From Pelobates cultripes (lineage: Eukaryota; Chordata; Amphibia; Anura; Pelobatidae): a stretch of DNA of 64,000 bases. Positions 43,302 to 56,022 of the stretch are shown in pieces. The DNA lies in NCBI GenBank assembly GCA_933207985.1, contig OW240912.1:103114653-103178652 (forward strand), read 5' to 3'. The notes under the pieces are model-generated. The model searched no databases and had not been told where the DNA came from. It worked only from the letters and a program-made list of their open reading frames with translations. Each line of letters opens with the position of its first letter. Within the stretch, counting starts at the first letter, position 1. A program made the translations under genes and the position numbers.

Positions 43302-44379
43302 TGGAACCCTGACTGGGTACCTCTGTTGAAGGATGCTCCTAGCGCTTCCTGAGGACTCCAAGCACTCCAGCAGATAACATAACCATCGTAGACTCCTTCA
43401 GGTAGCAGAACAGTAACAAGCTCTTACAAGAGCTTAGTAGTGATATAGCAAGAGAGTATGACTAGCATAGCAATCCCTTGTAGCAGATTACCCCAATAAG
43501 AGTCGGCACTCCAAATTGAGGGTGAAGTAGAACTCTGTTTTACTTGGCACCAAAGGGCCTTCTTTTATGCAGGTTTAACACATACAGGACCGCCCACAGG
43601 GTTTTTCAGAACAACCAATAAAAACATTACAATACATACAATAAAGTAAACCACTCCCAGCAGAAATCCTCCCCTCTGCCTGTGATACAATTATCTCAAG
43701 ACAATAGACTAACTTAATTAGCACAGGCAGACAATATACAGTTTTAACACAATTCTTATAACTTTAAAAGTATGCATGCAATATTAATAAAAGTTACATA
43801 TTTGAAATCAGCGTCCTTCAAATATAAATATACTCAACAATCATTCAAATTGGTCCAGTGGTTCAAAAGTTAGGTCAAAAGTCCTTTGTGACCACTGAAG
43901 CAAGGCTTTTCCAGCCCAAACCAGTTCCACAGAGTCCTCTATCCTGGAGATAATTGGGAAGTAATCCAATTATCTCCAAGGACAGAGGCAAAACTCCATT
44001 GAACACATGGTAGCAAAAGACAACAAAAAACCTTCAAATATATAACTGTGCAGCTATTGCATTAAACAGGTACATTCAACATATCCCCAGATAGCTTAGA
44101 TCTGAGCGCACATTATTACTGAATGGCGCTCAGATCACATACATACAGTTCAATTGCCATTGAGCCAAAGTCTTTCACATAGTCTTTCGTTATACGAATG
44201 GGCTCCATGGCATAGCTATCTGGGGGTATCACTGTTCAAATAGGGCAAGTACCGAATGACCCAGCTTTCGTGTCTTTGCAGGGGAAAATCAAGCGTTTCC
44301 ACATGGGGCCATAGTCTAAAGACAGCAGATGGGCAACCAGGCTCCTCTAATGCACAGTGGCGAGATTGGTCTCGTCACA
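43302..44379 (+). mobile_element. Solo LTR B inserted in L1 ORF2
   Basis: Shares CCCTGACTGGGTACC, GCGCTTCCTGA(G)GACTCCAAGC with LTR A/E, and the 3' part (CCCCAGATAGCTTAGATCTG, AATGGGCTCCATGG, GATTGGTCTCGTCACA) with LTR D. The first ~14 bp of the terminal repeat are missing or changed, and no clear target duplication is visible. Confidence 0.75.
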
Positions 44380-45405
44380 CAAACCTAGATAGCTTTTTTC
44401 ATGGCAATGCCATCCTTTCATTTGAGAAATTTAAATTAATCTATGGACTAATGAATGACTCTGAATCTGAATGTATGTTGATTATCGAAAAAATAAAAGA
44501 ACTATTTAACGTATCAGACACTGACAAAAACTATGTCACTAGAGATATCAGCACTGGAAAAAGTTTTTTTTATATGATCCAAACAGACAAGGTACAATAT
44601 CTATGTGTTACTTGCTTTACAACGCAAAACCTAAAGTTAAACTGAATCATATGGTGTCATGGGAGATGGAGTTAGGAACACAATATGAGCTTGAAGAATG
44701 GTTCAGTTTCTTTAAAGCTCTAAAATGATTTTCTTTCTGTACTGATCATTTCAAGAATCATTACAAAATTTTATATCGACGGTATCTAGCTCCATCTAGA
44801 TTGCATAATATGAACAATATGTATTCTGACCGGTGTCGGAGGGATTGTGGAGGTATGGGAAATATGGCTCATATATGGTGGTATTGTCCCAAAATAACAA
44901 GATACTGGAAAATGATTCACAACTTAATTGTTAAAGAAGATCGATCTATTAGTATATTCAAAAAATTCCCTGAGTCCGCCAATAGAACAGATACAATAAT
45001 AATAGGACACATCCTGATTGCTGCCACCTCCTGCTTACCACGGTATTGGAAATCCAAAAATGCACCATCACTTAAAGAAGTTTTAAATTTGATCTTGGAT
45101 AATAAAGCACATGAACTGTCATAGGAAAAATATGCACACAGTCACAAAACTAAAATGTGATTGGGATAAATGGGAAGAAGAAATTAAAAAAGTATATGGT
45201 TTATAAAAACTAATTAATTGTTAAACTTGAAACATTATTATTGTACAATTATTGTTTATATACATTTTGTTTGCTACTGATATGGATGGATACCCTTTCC
45301 CTCTTCCAAGTTCCCCTTACCTTCCCTACCACGAATAGAATGTTTGTCTATTCATTTATAACTTGTTGAAATATTTCTAAAACTTTAATAAAAAATTATT
45401 TGAAA
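44380..45405 (+). pseudogene. L1 ORF2 C-terminus and 3' end
   Basis: NLDSFFHGNAILSFEKFKLI continues ORF2. After breaks, YRRYLAPSRLHNMNNMYSDR then CRRDCGGMGNMAHIWWYC gives the cysteine/histidine cluster (C-C-H-C) near the C-terminus of L1 ORF2, followed by IIIGHILIAATSCLPRYWKS. The 3' untranslated part ends near 45405 at TTTAATAAAAAATTATTTGA, likely the A-rich tail. Multiple stops; inactive. Confidence 0.88.
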
Positions 45406-46089
45406 AGAATAACTAAAAGTTTTTAATTATATATCATGTGTTGTACATAATGTATATTTTGTAGATAGTAGAGTGTGTCTTATCTTACATTACTTAGAAA
45501 ACGATTACAATAGAAGACGTATGACAACCTAGATAGATAAAAATGGTCAAATGATCTGGCTTATAAGTATTTATGAGGCACATAAAGTAAAATTTATGTA
45601 AGGGCAGCGTAATAAAAATGCCCACAGAATGTAAATGGATGTCTGTATGTTAGCATGTTGCCACATACAGTAAGTGAAGCCTACAAAGAATCTTTATTAC
45701 ACAAGAAATGACTGCCTTAGGTAATTCTTTAATGTCTTCTATGAAACTTCAAGGTCAATTCAGCCTAGAAGAAAATATGCAATTAGAACACAAATTAATA
45801 ATAAAATAAAAGATACAATTTTCATTCAAAATTTTGATCAAAATGATACAGAAAACACATTATCTGATCTGGAAAAAACAACTTACATAACCATTATAAA
45901 CGCGGTACTATATCTCAATGTTACTCTTATCTAATGCCCACACATAGATTAAAAGATGATTACATGCCTGCATTGGAAAAAGATATGGGAGCTTGTTACT
46001 ACCTGGAGGAATGGCTTACATTTGTACCAGCTCTTAAAGGAGTTACACAGTGCTCCAAACATTGAAAAAAACATTTCGAAATAATTTAT
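45406..46089. other. No recognisable feature
   Basis: AT-rich unassigned DNA. Confidence 0.45.
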
Positions 46090-46590
46090 AGATGGATATC
46101 CCTCATTTTCCAGCAAGACCTGGCACCTGCCCACACTGCCAAAAAGCACCAAAGCCTGGTTCAATGACCATGGGATTACTGTGCTTGATTGGCCAGCAAA
46201 CTCGCCTGAGAATCTATGGGGCATTGAGAAAGATGAGAGACATGAGACCAAACAATGCAGAAAAGCTGAAGGCTGCTATTGAAGTATCCTGGTCTTCCAT
46301 AACACCTCAGCAGTGCCAGAGGCTGATAGCTTCCATGCCACGCCGCATTGAGGCAGTAATTGCTGCAAAAGGGGCCCATACCAAGTACTGAGTCCATATG
46401 CATGCTTATAGTTTTCAGAAGTCCGATATTGTTCTATGTACACTCCTTGTTTTATTGATTGCATGTAATATTCTAATTTACTGAGATTGTGGATTTGGGG
46501 TTTTCATGAGCTGTAAGCCATAATCATCACACTTATGACAAATCACAGCTTGAACTATCTTGCTTTGCATGTAATGCGTCTATCTTTTTT
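46090..46590 (+). pseudogene. Tc1/mariner transposase C-terminus and 3' region (third family)
   Basis: In one frame FQQDLAPAHTAK is the block around the second catalytic Asp of the Tc1 DDE/D enzymes. Then WFNDHGITVLDWPANSPENLWGI has lost the few residues normally between SP and the catalytic Glu (usually SPDLNPIENLWG). The next frame reads NNAEKLKAAIEVSWSSITPQ, QCQRLIASMPRRIEAVIAAK and GAHTKY stop. The 3' non-coding part (TTTTCATGAGCTGTAAGCCA, TTGAACTATCTTGCTTTGCA) runs to about 46590, where LTR C begins. Upstream parts are missing. Confidence 0.88.
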
Positions 46591-46840
46591 TTCGGTTTGG
46601 AACTCTCGTAAATTAATGACCGCTACCATTGAATTTCTGGAACTGATTTGGGCAGACACCACGTGTGCAGTCGGTCAAAATTTTACCCCAGTGGCGATTT
46701 GGCTGTGTTCGTGGGATCTGAGTGCTATTTAGACAACCTGGGCGCTCACATCCATGCTATCCAAGGATATAATATTTGTGGGGGTTCCTATTTGTGTTAT
46801 GTATATTTTTGATATTTTATATTTTTTAGTTTGTAACTCT
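46591..46840 (-). mobile_element. LTR family fragment C, minus strand
   Basis: The reverse complement carries CAGATCCCACGAACACAGCC, GGGGTAAAATTTTGACCGAC and GGAACCCCCAC in the same order as 56560-56660 of LTR E. Neither LTR end is present. Similarity may extend weakly to about 46955. Confidence 0.65.
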
Positions 46841-47114
46841 AGTGCCTGGTAGATAATTAGTTTAAGCAAAGTACACTTTATTATTTCCCAGACACAGAAA
46901 CTCCAGTGGGAGTGTTTAGGGCGTGTTTTACTGTATCCTTGCTGGAGACCCAATGCTGGGGGCCGGCGTGTCCATAAGGCGGCACAGGCGGCCACCCTAA
47001 GACGCACCGGCTCTGGGGGCGCAAATTTACAGTGACCGGCAGGAGGGAAGTGCTCCCTCCTGCCAGGCCACCTTCTGGATCCCCGGCGTGGCGTGTGGCT
47101 GAATTGGATTCCGA

Positions 47115-47266
47115 GGCGGCGAGGGAGCTCTGATCTCTCTGATCTGCTCCCTCGCAGGCTGTTTACTGATGACGGGAGCTGGAATATGACATCATATGCC
47201 GGCTCCCGGCATCAGTAAACAGCCTGCGAGGGAGCAGATCAGAGAGATCAGAGCTCCCTTGCCGCC
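47115..47266. repeat. 57-bp inverted repeat (one mismatch)
   Basis: Left arm 47115-47171 and right arm 47210-47266 pair over 57 bases with a single mismatch (GGCGGCGAGGG versus GGCGGCAAGGG). The loop can extend the stem through GGGAGC/GCTCCC. Strong cruciform or RNA hairpin potential, GC-rich. Confidence 0.95.
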
Positions 47267-47369
47267 ACACGCCTCCCAGCAGCTCCACTGGACCACCAAT
47301 GAGAGACCCACACCAGCTCTCCAGGTAGGGAGGCTGTGTGGGAAATTTAAATTAAATGTATATTATTAA

Positions 47370-48062
47370 TTACTGTGAGTGTGTGTATGTGTGTGTGCAT
47401 GTGAGTGTGTCTGTCAGTGTGTGTGAGTATGTGTGTTTGTGTGTGTGTATGTGTGGGCATGTGAGTGTGTCTGTCAGTGTGTGAATGAGTGTCTCTGTCA
47501 GTGTGTGTGTGTGTGTATGTGCGTGCGTGCATGTGAGTATGTGTGTCTGTCAGTGTGTGCGTGTGAGTATGTGAGTATGTGTGTGTGTCTGTGAATTTGT
47601 GTGTCTGTGTGTGTGAGTGTCTGTCAGTGTGTGTGTGAATGTGTCTGTCAGTGTGTGTGTGTGCGTATGTGTGTCTGTGAGTTTGTGTGTGTGTGTGTGT
47701 CTGTCAGTGGGTGTGTGTGTGTGTGCATGTGAGTGTGTGTCTGTCAGTGTGTGAATGAGTGTCTCTGTCAGTGTGTGTGTGTGCGTGCGTGCATGTGAGT
47801 ATGTGTGTCTGTCAGTGTGTGTGTGAATGTGTCTGTCAGTGGGTGTGTGTGTGCGCATGTGAGTATGTGTGTCTGTGAGTTTGTGTGTGTGTGTCTGTCA
47901 CTGGGTGTGTGTGTGTGTGCATGTGAGTGTGTGTCTGTCAGTGTGTGTGTGAGTAAGTGTGTCTGTGAGTTTGTGTGTGTGTGTCTGTCAGTGTGTGTTT
48001 GTCATTGATTCTGTCAGTTTTTGTGTGTCTGTCAATGTGCGTGTGAGTGTCTGTCAATGAAT
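47370..48062. repeat. TG-rich array
   Basis: GTGTGTCTGTCAGTGTGTG-type units, ~690 bp. Frames over it are artefacts. Confidence 0.93.
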
Positions 48063-48064
48063 GA

Positions 48065-48179
48065 TGTAGTGTGGCCAAGCGGAGTGTACCGTGGTACAGG
48101 AACTTCTGTTTCCTGTACCTGGCAGGACTGACAGGAAAAGCTCACTATACCGGGATTCTCTCCGCTCTGCCACACTACA
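48065..48179. repeat. Inverted repeat with inner hairpin
   Basis: TGTAGTGTGGC...GCGGAG (48065) and CTCCGC...GCCACACTACA (to 48179) are inverted, with 18 of 20 matching. Inside, GGTACAGGAA and TTCCTGTACC (48093-48120) make a perfect 10-bp stem. Confidence 0.8.
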
Positions 48180-48184
48180 AGAAA

Positions 48185-48700
48185 GGTAGGAGGCACACCA
48201 GGAAGGGGAGGGGACCACTATGGGGGTGGGTGGCGCACCAAGGGAGAGGGAGAGGAGGGGATAGATACTCTACGGCACAGGGAACAGAGGGGAGAGGGGA
48301 GAGGAACACTAAGGGGCAGGGAAAGGAGGGGGGAAGGGAAAGGAACACTGAGGGACAGGGAAAGGAGGAGAGAGGGGAGAGAAACAGTAAGGGTCAGAGA
48401 AGGGAGGGGACCATTAAGGGACGGGGAGAGGGGCTGGATGTGAAAGAAACACACAGCGGGGCTTGAGAAGGAAAGAGACACACACAAAGGAGCTGGGAAG
48501 AGTAAAAGAAACAAAGGGGCTGGAAGAAAAGGAGTCACACAAAGGGGCTGGGAGTAGTAAGACACACAAAATGTGGGAGGATGTAAGAGTCATACAAAGA
48601 GGAGAGATAGGAGACACACAAAGGCAAAAATAGGAGATAAAATACACTAAAGTGAGTCAGATATTTAAAAGACGGGATAAGAAACACAAAAGGGAGGTTA
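48185..48700. repeat. Purine-rich array
   Basis: GGAGAGGGGAGAGGAACACT and AGACACACAAAGGGGCTGGG-type units. Reverse-complement counterpart of 25400-25880. Confidence 0.85.
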
Positions 48701-48785
48701 AGAGGCACACAGGTGAAGATGTTTTTGGGGGGGCGGAAAAATGCATCTTCGCCTATGTACCCAAAATTCTTTTCCCCTGGCCCTT

Positions 48786-48884
48786 GGGGTCTGTGTATAT
48801 AAGTGGCCATAATAAAACAGTTATTTTGTACCCTGGGGGTCTGTGTATATAAGTGGCCATAATAAAACAGTTATTTTGTACCCT
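48786..48884 (+). repeat. Tandem duplication of a ~51-bp unit
   Basis: GGGGTCTGTGTATATAAGTG...CAGTTATTTTGTACCC occurs twice back to back, essentially identical, directly after the hAT-like right end. Confidence 0.9.
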
Positions 48885-50324
48885 TCATCAAGTCTAGGCT
48901 GATGTTTGAGTAACTCAGAGTTATAATCACTATTTCACTTGGGAATCGGGAGATTTACAATGGATATACTCAGAGAATAAGGGATCCGTTACATTCAGCT
49001 TACTTCATTTCAGCAGAGCTCAGTGGGAGTACGCAGAGTTAAATATTGAATAAATAGCTGTAAATGAACCACAGTTTATTAGAGAAACTGATAGCTGAGA
49101 TTTACCTCCTGTTCAGCTAGTGTGGTAAAATTATAAAATATGCTAGAAATCTGAGAGATTCATATGGATTGAAATATTAGCTATTTTTTCTCATACATAA
49201 TCTACAGTGTAACAAAGTGATACATGCTTTATATAGAAATGAGTTCATATATCAGGACACGCTGCATCATAATAAACCATGATTCAACAAACCTGGGCTG
49301 TACATTCGCTCATGGCAAAACTCAATATATCCCTAGTGCATTGAACTTCATTTATCCCTCATATTGCTTCCTGTAATCCATATAATACACAAGGACATCA
49401 GACAGCACAGAGCAATTCTGGATAGGAGGCCGGCTAATACTTCCTTTTTCTCCTTTAATTTGATGAAAGGAGGAAATGAAGCTTGGTGTGAGATATGAAG
49501 GTGGAAATGGATCTGAGGAACAAAATTAGAAAATATGTTGTAAAGAAATGTCACAATAGAAATATACTTTTATTCACGTCAAAATAAGATATTTTTTTTA
49601 ATACAGTAAACGTACACCAAAAATACATCTCACATAAAGTACAATATTATTCACATGCCCAAAGAATATTTCAACAAAATTCTGGAAAAGACACGGAAAT
49701 TAAGGAAATAAAATATATGCAGCTCGATCTGCTCTGGCATTATAGCCAAGACACTGAGCCATCACGTCCTCCTATTCAGCTGGTACATGTGGGTTATATG
49801 TGTAACACAATAATTGAAATTTCAGCACAAAACTCTAGAACCTTAGTTTCACCCTGAGCATGTCACTCTATATCAGCTTGCCTTAGCCACTAAAGCACAC
49901 ATGCTCCTTCAGGGAAGAAACATTATTTTGCCTGGCTTGTCATGTATTTATATCTGTCGAACAGTTATGTTATATAATAAATACCACAACGCACTCATTA
50001 GACCTTGAAAAAGAATGATCTGTCATTATAATATGTATAGGTTGACAGGGCAGGTAAATTGAGGTTATTCCATGTAAAGAACCTTTCATTTTCAATACAC
50101 CGGTATGGCTAAAACATTGTATTCAACGTGCCGTGGGGAATATGTGTTGTGTTAATGTGATTTTATCTTTTAATGAGGTATGTGGGATTAGGGGCATCAC
50201 ATGTTCATTTTCTGGCAGAAAACAATATATAATTTAGAAGTAGAAGTAATTTGGATTGCCATGCTTGTTATAATTGTAGAATTATGTTTAATTGACATTT
50301 CCTAAATATGTATATTAAATGACT
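48885..50324. other. No recognisable feature
   Basis: Unassigned AT-rich DNA, short frames only. Confidence 0.45.
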
Positions 50325-50840
50325 TTAAAGGACTCAACAGCCACCAAAATAGATTTAGCTTAATGAATCAGTTATGGCGTATTGATTATGCCTCTGAAGT
50401 CTCACTGCTCAATTTAGGAGTTAGATCCCTTTTGTTTCTGTTTATGCAGCACTAGCTGCATCTCCCCTGGCTGTGGCTGACATAGCCTGCATGAAAACAA
50501 AGCAGTTTCACTTACAATCAGATGTAACTTACTTTAAAAGTTGTATCTCCTGCTCTGTATATTGAACTTTAATTACATACAGGAGGTTCCTGCATGGTCT
50601 AGCTAGCTATTAACAGAGCAAGAAATAAGACATTTTTAATAAAACTGAATTTACAATAAAGGAATTGTAAACATTAGATGATTCTTTACAGGAAGTGTTT
50701 AGGAAGGCTGTGTAAGTCACATGCAGGGAGGTGTGGCTAGGGTTGCATTAACAAAATGATTTAACTACAAAATAGCAGAGAATTGAGCAGTGAGACTGCA
50801 TGGACATGATCAATATACCAAAATGATGGTGTCCCTTTAG
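50325..50840. mobile_element. T2/Kolobok MITE, complete
   Basis: Begins TTTAAAGGACTCAACAGCCA and ends GGTGTCCCTTTAG, a slightly decayed TTAA. Interior matches 13650-14046 (GCCTGCATGAAAACAAA, CTCCTGCTCTGTA, ACATTAGATGATTCTTTACA, GGAAGTGTTTAGGAAGGCTG). Confidence 0.8.
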
Positions 50841-52944
50841 CCAGTGAAGGGATACATCATGTTCTTAAGCTTTATTGAAATATCATTTATCTCCTGAACT
50901 GATGACCTTGTATGAGTAGCTTAGACTCTATCTGGAGCATTGCTCTGCAGGACTGCTTGGAAAAGTGGCCCCATGCATTGCTGATTGCGGAGTGGGTATA
51001 ATGAAGAATCAAGAGGTGATGGCTACAGTACTTTTCTACCCAGAACCATCCAATCATGTTGGTACTGGAGAGGAAGTTAGAATTACTTGAACAACTCTTA
51101 AAGTCTCAAGTCAACTAAACATGTCATTTATCTTTATGGCCAGGATGACCACAACCTCTGGTGTGTGGATCTTAGCCTAGTATCTAGTGCAGATATTACA
51201 CTACTATCTGTGTATCATTTTCCTGAATACAAAATTGGTGACTTTCACAGAGTGACTGGCACCTTGTGAACCAAATTACCACATCATTTTGAAGCACTTC
51301 CAGTATACTCAGGAGTTCATACTACTGAAAGATAATGACCCGACACCAACCTACTGAACTTGGAACTTTAGAAGAAAAAGAACGTGGGATGATCAGCCCA
51401 GACTCCAGCCTAACAATCCATTGAGCTGGTTTTGGAACATCAGCAACAATATTCATGGGAACGACAGCAACAGTATTCATCACAACAATAACTGTTTATT
51501 GTTCATCAAAGAATGCCACAGGTGTGTTCAGATGCTAAATCTACAAAAGGTGGCTACTTTTATGAGACACAATTTAGATTGCATTTTGTTAAACATTAAT
51601 GATTCCATGATTTTTTTTTTTGTTTGTCTCCAGTTGTTTATTTGTTCTATACTTGAATGTCAAAGTACATTGAGATGTTAAACTGGAAAAATTTAAATGT
51701 ACTAAAATTTTTCACTGGTAGTGTCAACATTTTGTGGATTCTACCTATTTGTTAATCCTCTTTTCTTTCAATTTTTATTGTAAAGTGTTTTGTTTCTGCT
51801 TTATATTTGCACAAGTTAATTTTGCTTTAAGAACTTTTTAAAGTAGAGGAACAATCATTACAAGTAGTTAAGATTACAGCTCCCACCGGTAACAGATTAA
51901 GTGCATGTAAAATGCAAACACATTAAAGTATCTGTACTTTGTAGGTTTTTAGAAAAATCTTAGGATCACTTTAAATCTGTCTTTTAAAAATGTTAACTTT
52001 ATTTTTTTTTATGGGGCTGACAGTTTGTAGCACTGATCATTAAAAAAATGTAAAGAAAATCCACTAAGAAAGTGAAAATTTGAGTGTCACCTTTGACAGC
52101 TAATCAAGTAGTGAAACACATCACTCTGGTCAAATTCGGTTGACACCTTTCAGGGAAAGAATGAAACTGTTCAACAGACTACCAAGATAACTTTTGTGAC
52201 ATCATTAAAAACTGAGCTAATTTAAATTGTCTATTTATGAGTGCGTTTATGTTTATTGTTAACATGCTGTGAATTGCAAGAACAAGCATATGTACACAAT
52301 ACATACCAAAATATTAACTTGCCTCTAATAATTATACATTATATGAATATGATTATTATAACAGCAATCAGTCTGTATTTGCCAAATAAACATGAGTAAT
52401 GATTATGTGAATTACAGTTATATTAATAATTAAACATCTGTATATCAGCCGTGAGATAAAATATTGTCATTAGGATAGTTTTGTCAATATGTCTTTCAAA
52501 TTTGATATTTAACATGACTTCCTTCTTTGATATGATTGTTGCGTGATATGTCTAAATTACATTTGTGATAAAATCACATTATCAGTGAAACTATTCATGA
52601 TGCTGGTCTGCATTAAAATTATTATTATTATATATATATATATGTGTGTGTGTGCATTTCACTTATGCACTTGAGGTTGTGGGAACATTTTATTCCTCTA
52701 TTCTTTATTCCTCTATTCTTTATTCCTCTATTCCTCTACTTCTTCCTCGAATGCAAGTGATCCAGTAATTTAAGACCCTCGCCATTTTTAAAATTATAAA
52801 ATGCATACAATAATTCAATACATGAAAGTAAGTGAATATTACATTCTAACACTCTTGGAGTGCTATCTCCTTCTCTCATCTGTATAAACTGATGTTTATC
52901 AGATTTTGTGCCTGAATATGTTCAGCGTTTGTGTGTTTATTATT
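50841..52944. other. Mostly unassigned; short tandem repeat at 52690-52746
   Basis: 52690-52746 has three to four copies of TTCCTCTATTCTTTA-type units, next to a TA/TG run at 52630-52655. An 86-codon frame at 51421-51681 is unrecognised. Confidence 0.5.
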
Positions 52945-52985
52945 TTATTTTATTTTTTATATAGTGCCAGCGTACAGATAAGTTA
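52945..52985 (-). mobile_element. Possible CR1/L2-type LINE tail, minus strand
   Basis: TATTATTTTATTTTATTTTT then ATATAGTGCCAGCGTAC, the reverse complement of a ...GCTGGCACTATAT-(AAT)n tail. Short and degenerate. Confidence 0.4.
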
Positions 52986-53015
52986 ATTACCAAGCAAGAT
53001 AACAGCAGAATAGTC

Positions 53016-53385
53016 TTCAAAACTGCCCTTTTTGCAGACAATATTCTGCTACTCATTAGCAATCCCTTGATATCCCTTTCCTGCCTTCTAAAACGTTTAG
53101 CTAATTATGATAACATATCCTACTATACAAATATTGCTTAAAAGACAAGTCCTTCCTATAAGAATGCCACATATCCTGAAATCCCTAGTACAGACAGACA
53201 ATAGGTTTGTCTGGGAAGCCACAGCTATTTCATACTTAGACATACAACTCTCTTCGAATCACCACCCCCTCATCGAACTGAACCATACTAAACTTATTAA
53301 TCAACTCAAACATTCAACAGAGACCTGGGTCATGACAGAAATCTCCTCGTTTGACAGAAAAAAAGTTCTTATCTTATCAACCTGA
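53016..53385 (+). pseudogene. L1 ORF2 fragment with altered FADD box
   Basis: FKTALFADNILLLISNPLIS then LSCLLKRLANYDNISYYTNI is the RT motif C-D region of L1, with the second Asp of FADD changed to Asn. After a stop and a deletion, RMPHILKSLVQTDNRFVWEA and ELNHTKLINQLKHSTETW match the later part of ORF2. It is a different, older copy from the L1 at 40960-45405. The upstream RT motifs and the C-terminus are gone. Confidence 0.75.
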
Positions 53386-53459
53386 ACCATCCTTTATCTT
53401 GCAAGAGCTATTTCCATCGTGTTGCCAAACCATTTGATTATGCAGTATAAGTGTATTAT

Positions 53460-53461
<2 letters not shown>

Positions 53462-53504
<43 letters not shown>
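53462..53504. repeat. (TA)n microsatellite
   Basis: About 21 TA units without interruption. Confidence 0.97.
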
Positions 53505-53505
<1 letters not shown>

Positions 53506-54806
53506 GAAAATATTTGTACTTTAAAATATTTTATTTTTATTTTGGTTCTGAGTAATTCCCTAAGTAATGACTAAATAGAAAAGTGCTTGCATAAGAAATA
53601 AATGGAAAATAATTGTAGATTTCCTCTTGAATTTATTATAAATTTAAGCTTAGTTTTACATTCACAACAACCAACAACCAAGTAAAAAAAATATGCACGA
53701 AAATATAATATCCAGATAAAATATACTTGTAAAAGTTAATCCAATAAATATGAAGAGTTAGGATCCTTCAAACTCTATTACAAAATGTTTATTTTTACAT
53801 TTGTATTTTTTATACTTTTACTTTGAAGATTGAAATGAAGGGAAATATAAAGCATTTGAAAAAAGCTTCGCCACTGTGATAACTCCAAGACTCATTAAAG
53901 ATGGACTTCTAAAAGAAGCATCATTATTTAGTTGTTTTTGAACTGCTGAAAGACAAGATCGTACATCATATTGCTATAGCTTCCAACAAAAGAAAAATCT
54001 ATTTTTATTTCTAGGCTCAAGATCGTTTTACTCAATTTAGCATCACGTATGCTCTTTTTCTTATTCTTCAATATTTATATACCTCTGCCCAATATTCCTT
54101 AACTTTTTTCTGTATTTTTCATCATATAAATTTATTGTGCTTTGCTACTTTATACTAACACACACATGTGATTTTACAGTTATTAGAACTAACAAACTGT
54201 GAACATTGTGAATAGATATTATGTATGTAAATAATACCCCTAACCAAGGAACAAACCTCATATATATGAACAATGAATACTAATAATTAAAAAAATAAAA
54301 GAGTATTACAGAAAAGATGTACAAGCATTTGAATATATGCATTTTATGTTAATTTACAAACACTGATAAGTATTAAATACTTAGCCTGCAGTATAACTAA
54401 CACTTATAAAATCTCAACATATTATGCAGAGTTGTCCTATGTGTGGACTAAAACAAGTAAACTCTTACCAAGGCCATCTTTGATATGAATAGGGTCCAGG
54501 GCAACCATATTTATGGGCTCCCCATGAAAAGTATATCTAAAATCCTGAAATGACCACAATTATTATCATAATCTCCCCCCCCATTTATCTCTCTCCGATC
54601 CCCAATTATCTCTCCCCAATCCCTACAATCTTTCACCAGCCCTCCCATTTCTTTCCCAAGCTCCAAGTTATCTTCCACTGCCCCCATTATCTCCCAAATG
54701 ACCTCTATCCCTATATACATTTACTAAGTCGACCTCCCTAGATTCATAGGGTCTGTGGGTTGCATATGGCCTATGGGTCATATGTTTGACTGTTCTAGTA
54801 ATGTAG
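53505..54806. other. No recognisable feature
   Basis: AT-rich DNA; a CT-rich stretch with ATCTCTC/CCCCAAT words lies at 54570-54710. Confidence 0.45.
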
Positions 54807-56022
54807 TGTAACGGGCCGTTTTGCACACAAGGGGTAAAAACCGTTAAGGCGATCGTCCCCCTTTTCAGAGATGCAGGCACAGCTACTGCAGAACACCAAA
54901 CTCACGAACCGCCAATAAGGGAATGTTCCAAACTCCCGAACGGCATCCAATATAACACTCCAAACACACGAACTGGAACCATACGAATCGCTGCTAGCAG
55001 ACGAATAGGAAAAGCATCCAAGTGGCTTACACTCCTAGCAATCAGTCTCTATCAGCATTCAGTAAATCCCCCCCAAAGATGAGACAAGGCTCCGTGTTGA
55101 GGGTCAAGCAGTGGTCTGGTTTAATGAGGGCTACCTGCCCAGTATTTATGCAGGTCTCCCACCTGGTGGACACTCCCCTAGGGGACCAAATGGGAGACTG
55201 TAACAAAGGACAGACAAGTAGACAAATAGGACACACAGTCACATTATATTCCCACAATGCATCCTGGTTTCCTCCCCTCTGCCTTGGAGATAATTGAGAA
55301 GTAATTCAATTATCTCCCAGACAAAGGCAAATCGCCATTATGCACGTGGGGATACTACAACACGAATTGCTATTAAAATACACTATGTGAGACACATAAC
55401 ATCAAAAGCATACATTTAACATATCCCCAGATAGCTCAGGTCTGAGCGCACATTATTAAGCGAATGGCGCTCAGACCACACGAATACAGTTCAATCGCCA
55501 CGGAGCCAAAGTCTTTACACAGTCATTTCTCATGCGAATGGGCTCCATGGGATCCATATCTGGGGTATAACATAATCTAGTAAAACTACCAAACACCAGG
55601 CCGTTCGTGCACTCCCGCCGAACAAGAAGGGAGGTCGGCGGCTTCAGCGGTGTTCGCGAAAAACTGTGTCCAATTTCAGTTCCATGAATTAAGCGTCGAA
55701 CACCGCTGTGCGTTAGCATGTTTAAAATGGCCGCGACCTCGTGTTCGTGATACGAATGGCGGCCACCCAGCATTCATCAATTAAGCTGCGGTTAACCGCA
55801 GCTTCAGGGAGGCTAATTGCCGGCACACTCCAGCTTCCAGGTGGTCCAGTCATTCGTGCGGTTGTTCGGTAGATTGAATCTACCGAACACCAGGCAGAAA
55901 AGAACGAATACATCTTTTCTGCAGGTACAAAATATGTCTTTTAACATGGGGCCGTAGTCTAAAGGCAACAGGCGAGCAACCAGGCTTCTCCAATGCAATG
56001 TGGCGAGATTGCTCTCGTAACA
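54807..56022 (+). mobile_element. Solo LTR D, 1216 bp, perfect 5-bp TSD
   Basis: TGTAACGGGCC start and TGCTCTCGTAACA end, flanked on both sides by TGTAG (54802-54806 and 56023-56027). Middle and 3' parts match LTR B (CCCCAGATAGCTCAGGTCTG, AATGGGCTCCATGG, ACATGGGGCCGTAGTCTAAA). Its first ~200 bp differ from LTRs A and E. No internal region follows. Confidence 0.88.

Larger units (their letters stand above)
46957..48785 (+). mobile_element. hAT-like non-autonomous element with hairpin and two arrays
   Basis: Left part GGGGGCCGGCGTGTCCATAA matches the family at 17867. Right part GGGCGGAAAAATGCATCTTC, GCCTATGTACCC and CCCCTGGCCCTTG is an inverted-type end, and its reverse complement matches 25330. 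Inside, in order: a GC-rich block, a 57-bp-arm hairpin, a TG array (47370-48062), a small hairpin (48065-48179) and a purine-rich array. No 8-bp target duplication was identified, so the exact ends are uncertain. Confidence 0.55.

Noticed and set aside
47370..48062. Regularly spaced repeats resembling a CRISPR array
   Set aside because: Units are degenerate and contiguous with no unique spacers, and the genome is eukaryotic.
51421..51681. 86-codon frame with Asn/His-rich stretch
   Set aside because: No similarity recognised; upstream sequence gives no supporting exon or transposon domain.
53462..53504. TA run as a promoter TATA region
   Set aside because: Simple microsatellite; no gene follows.
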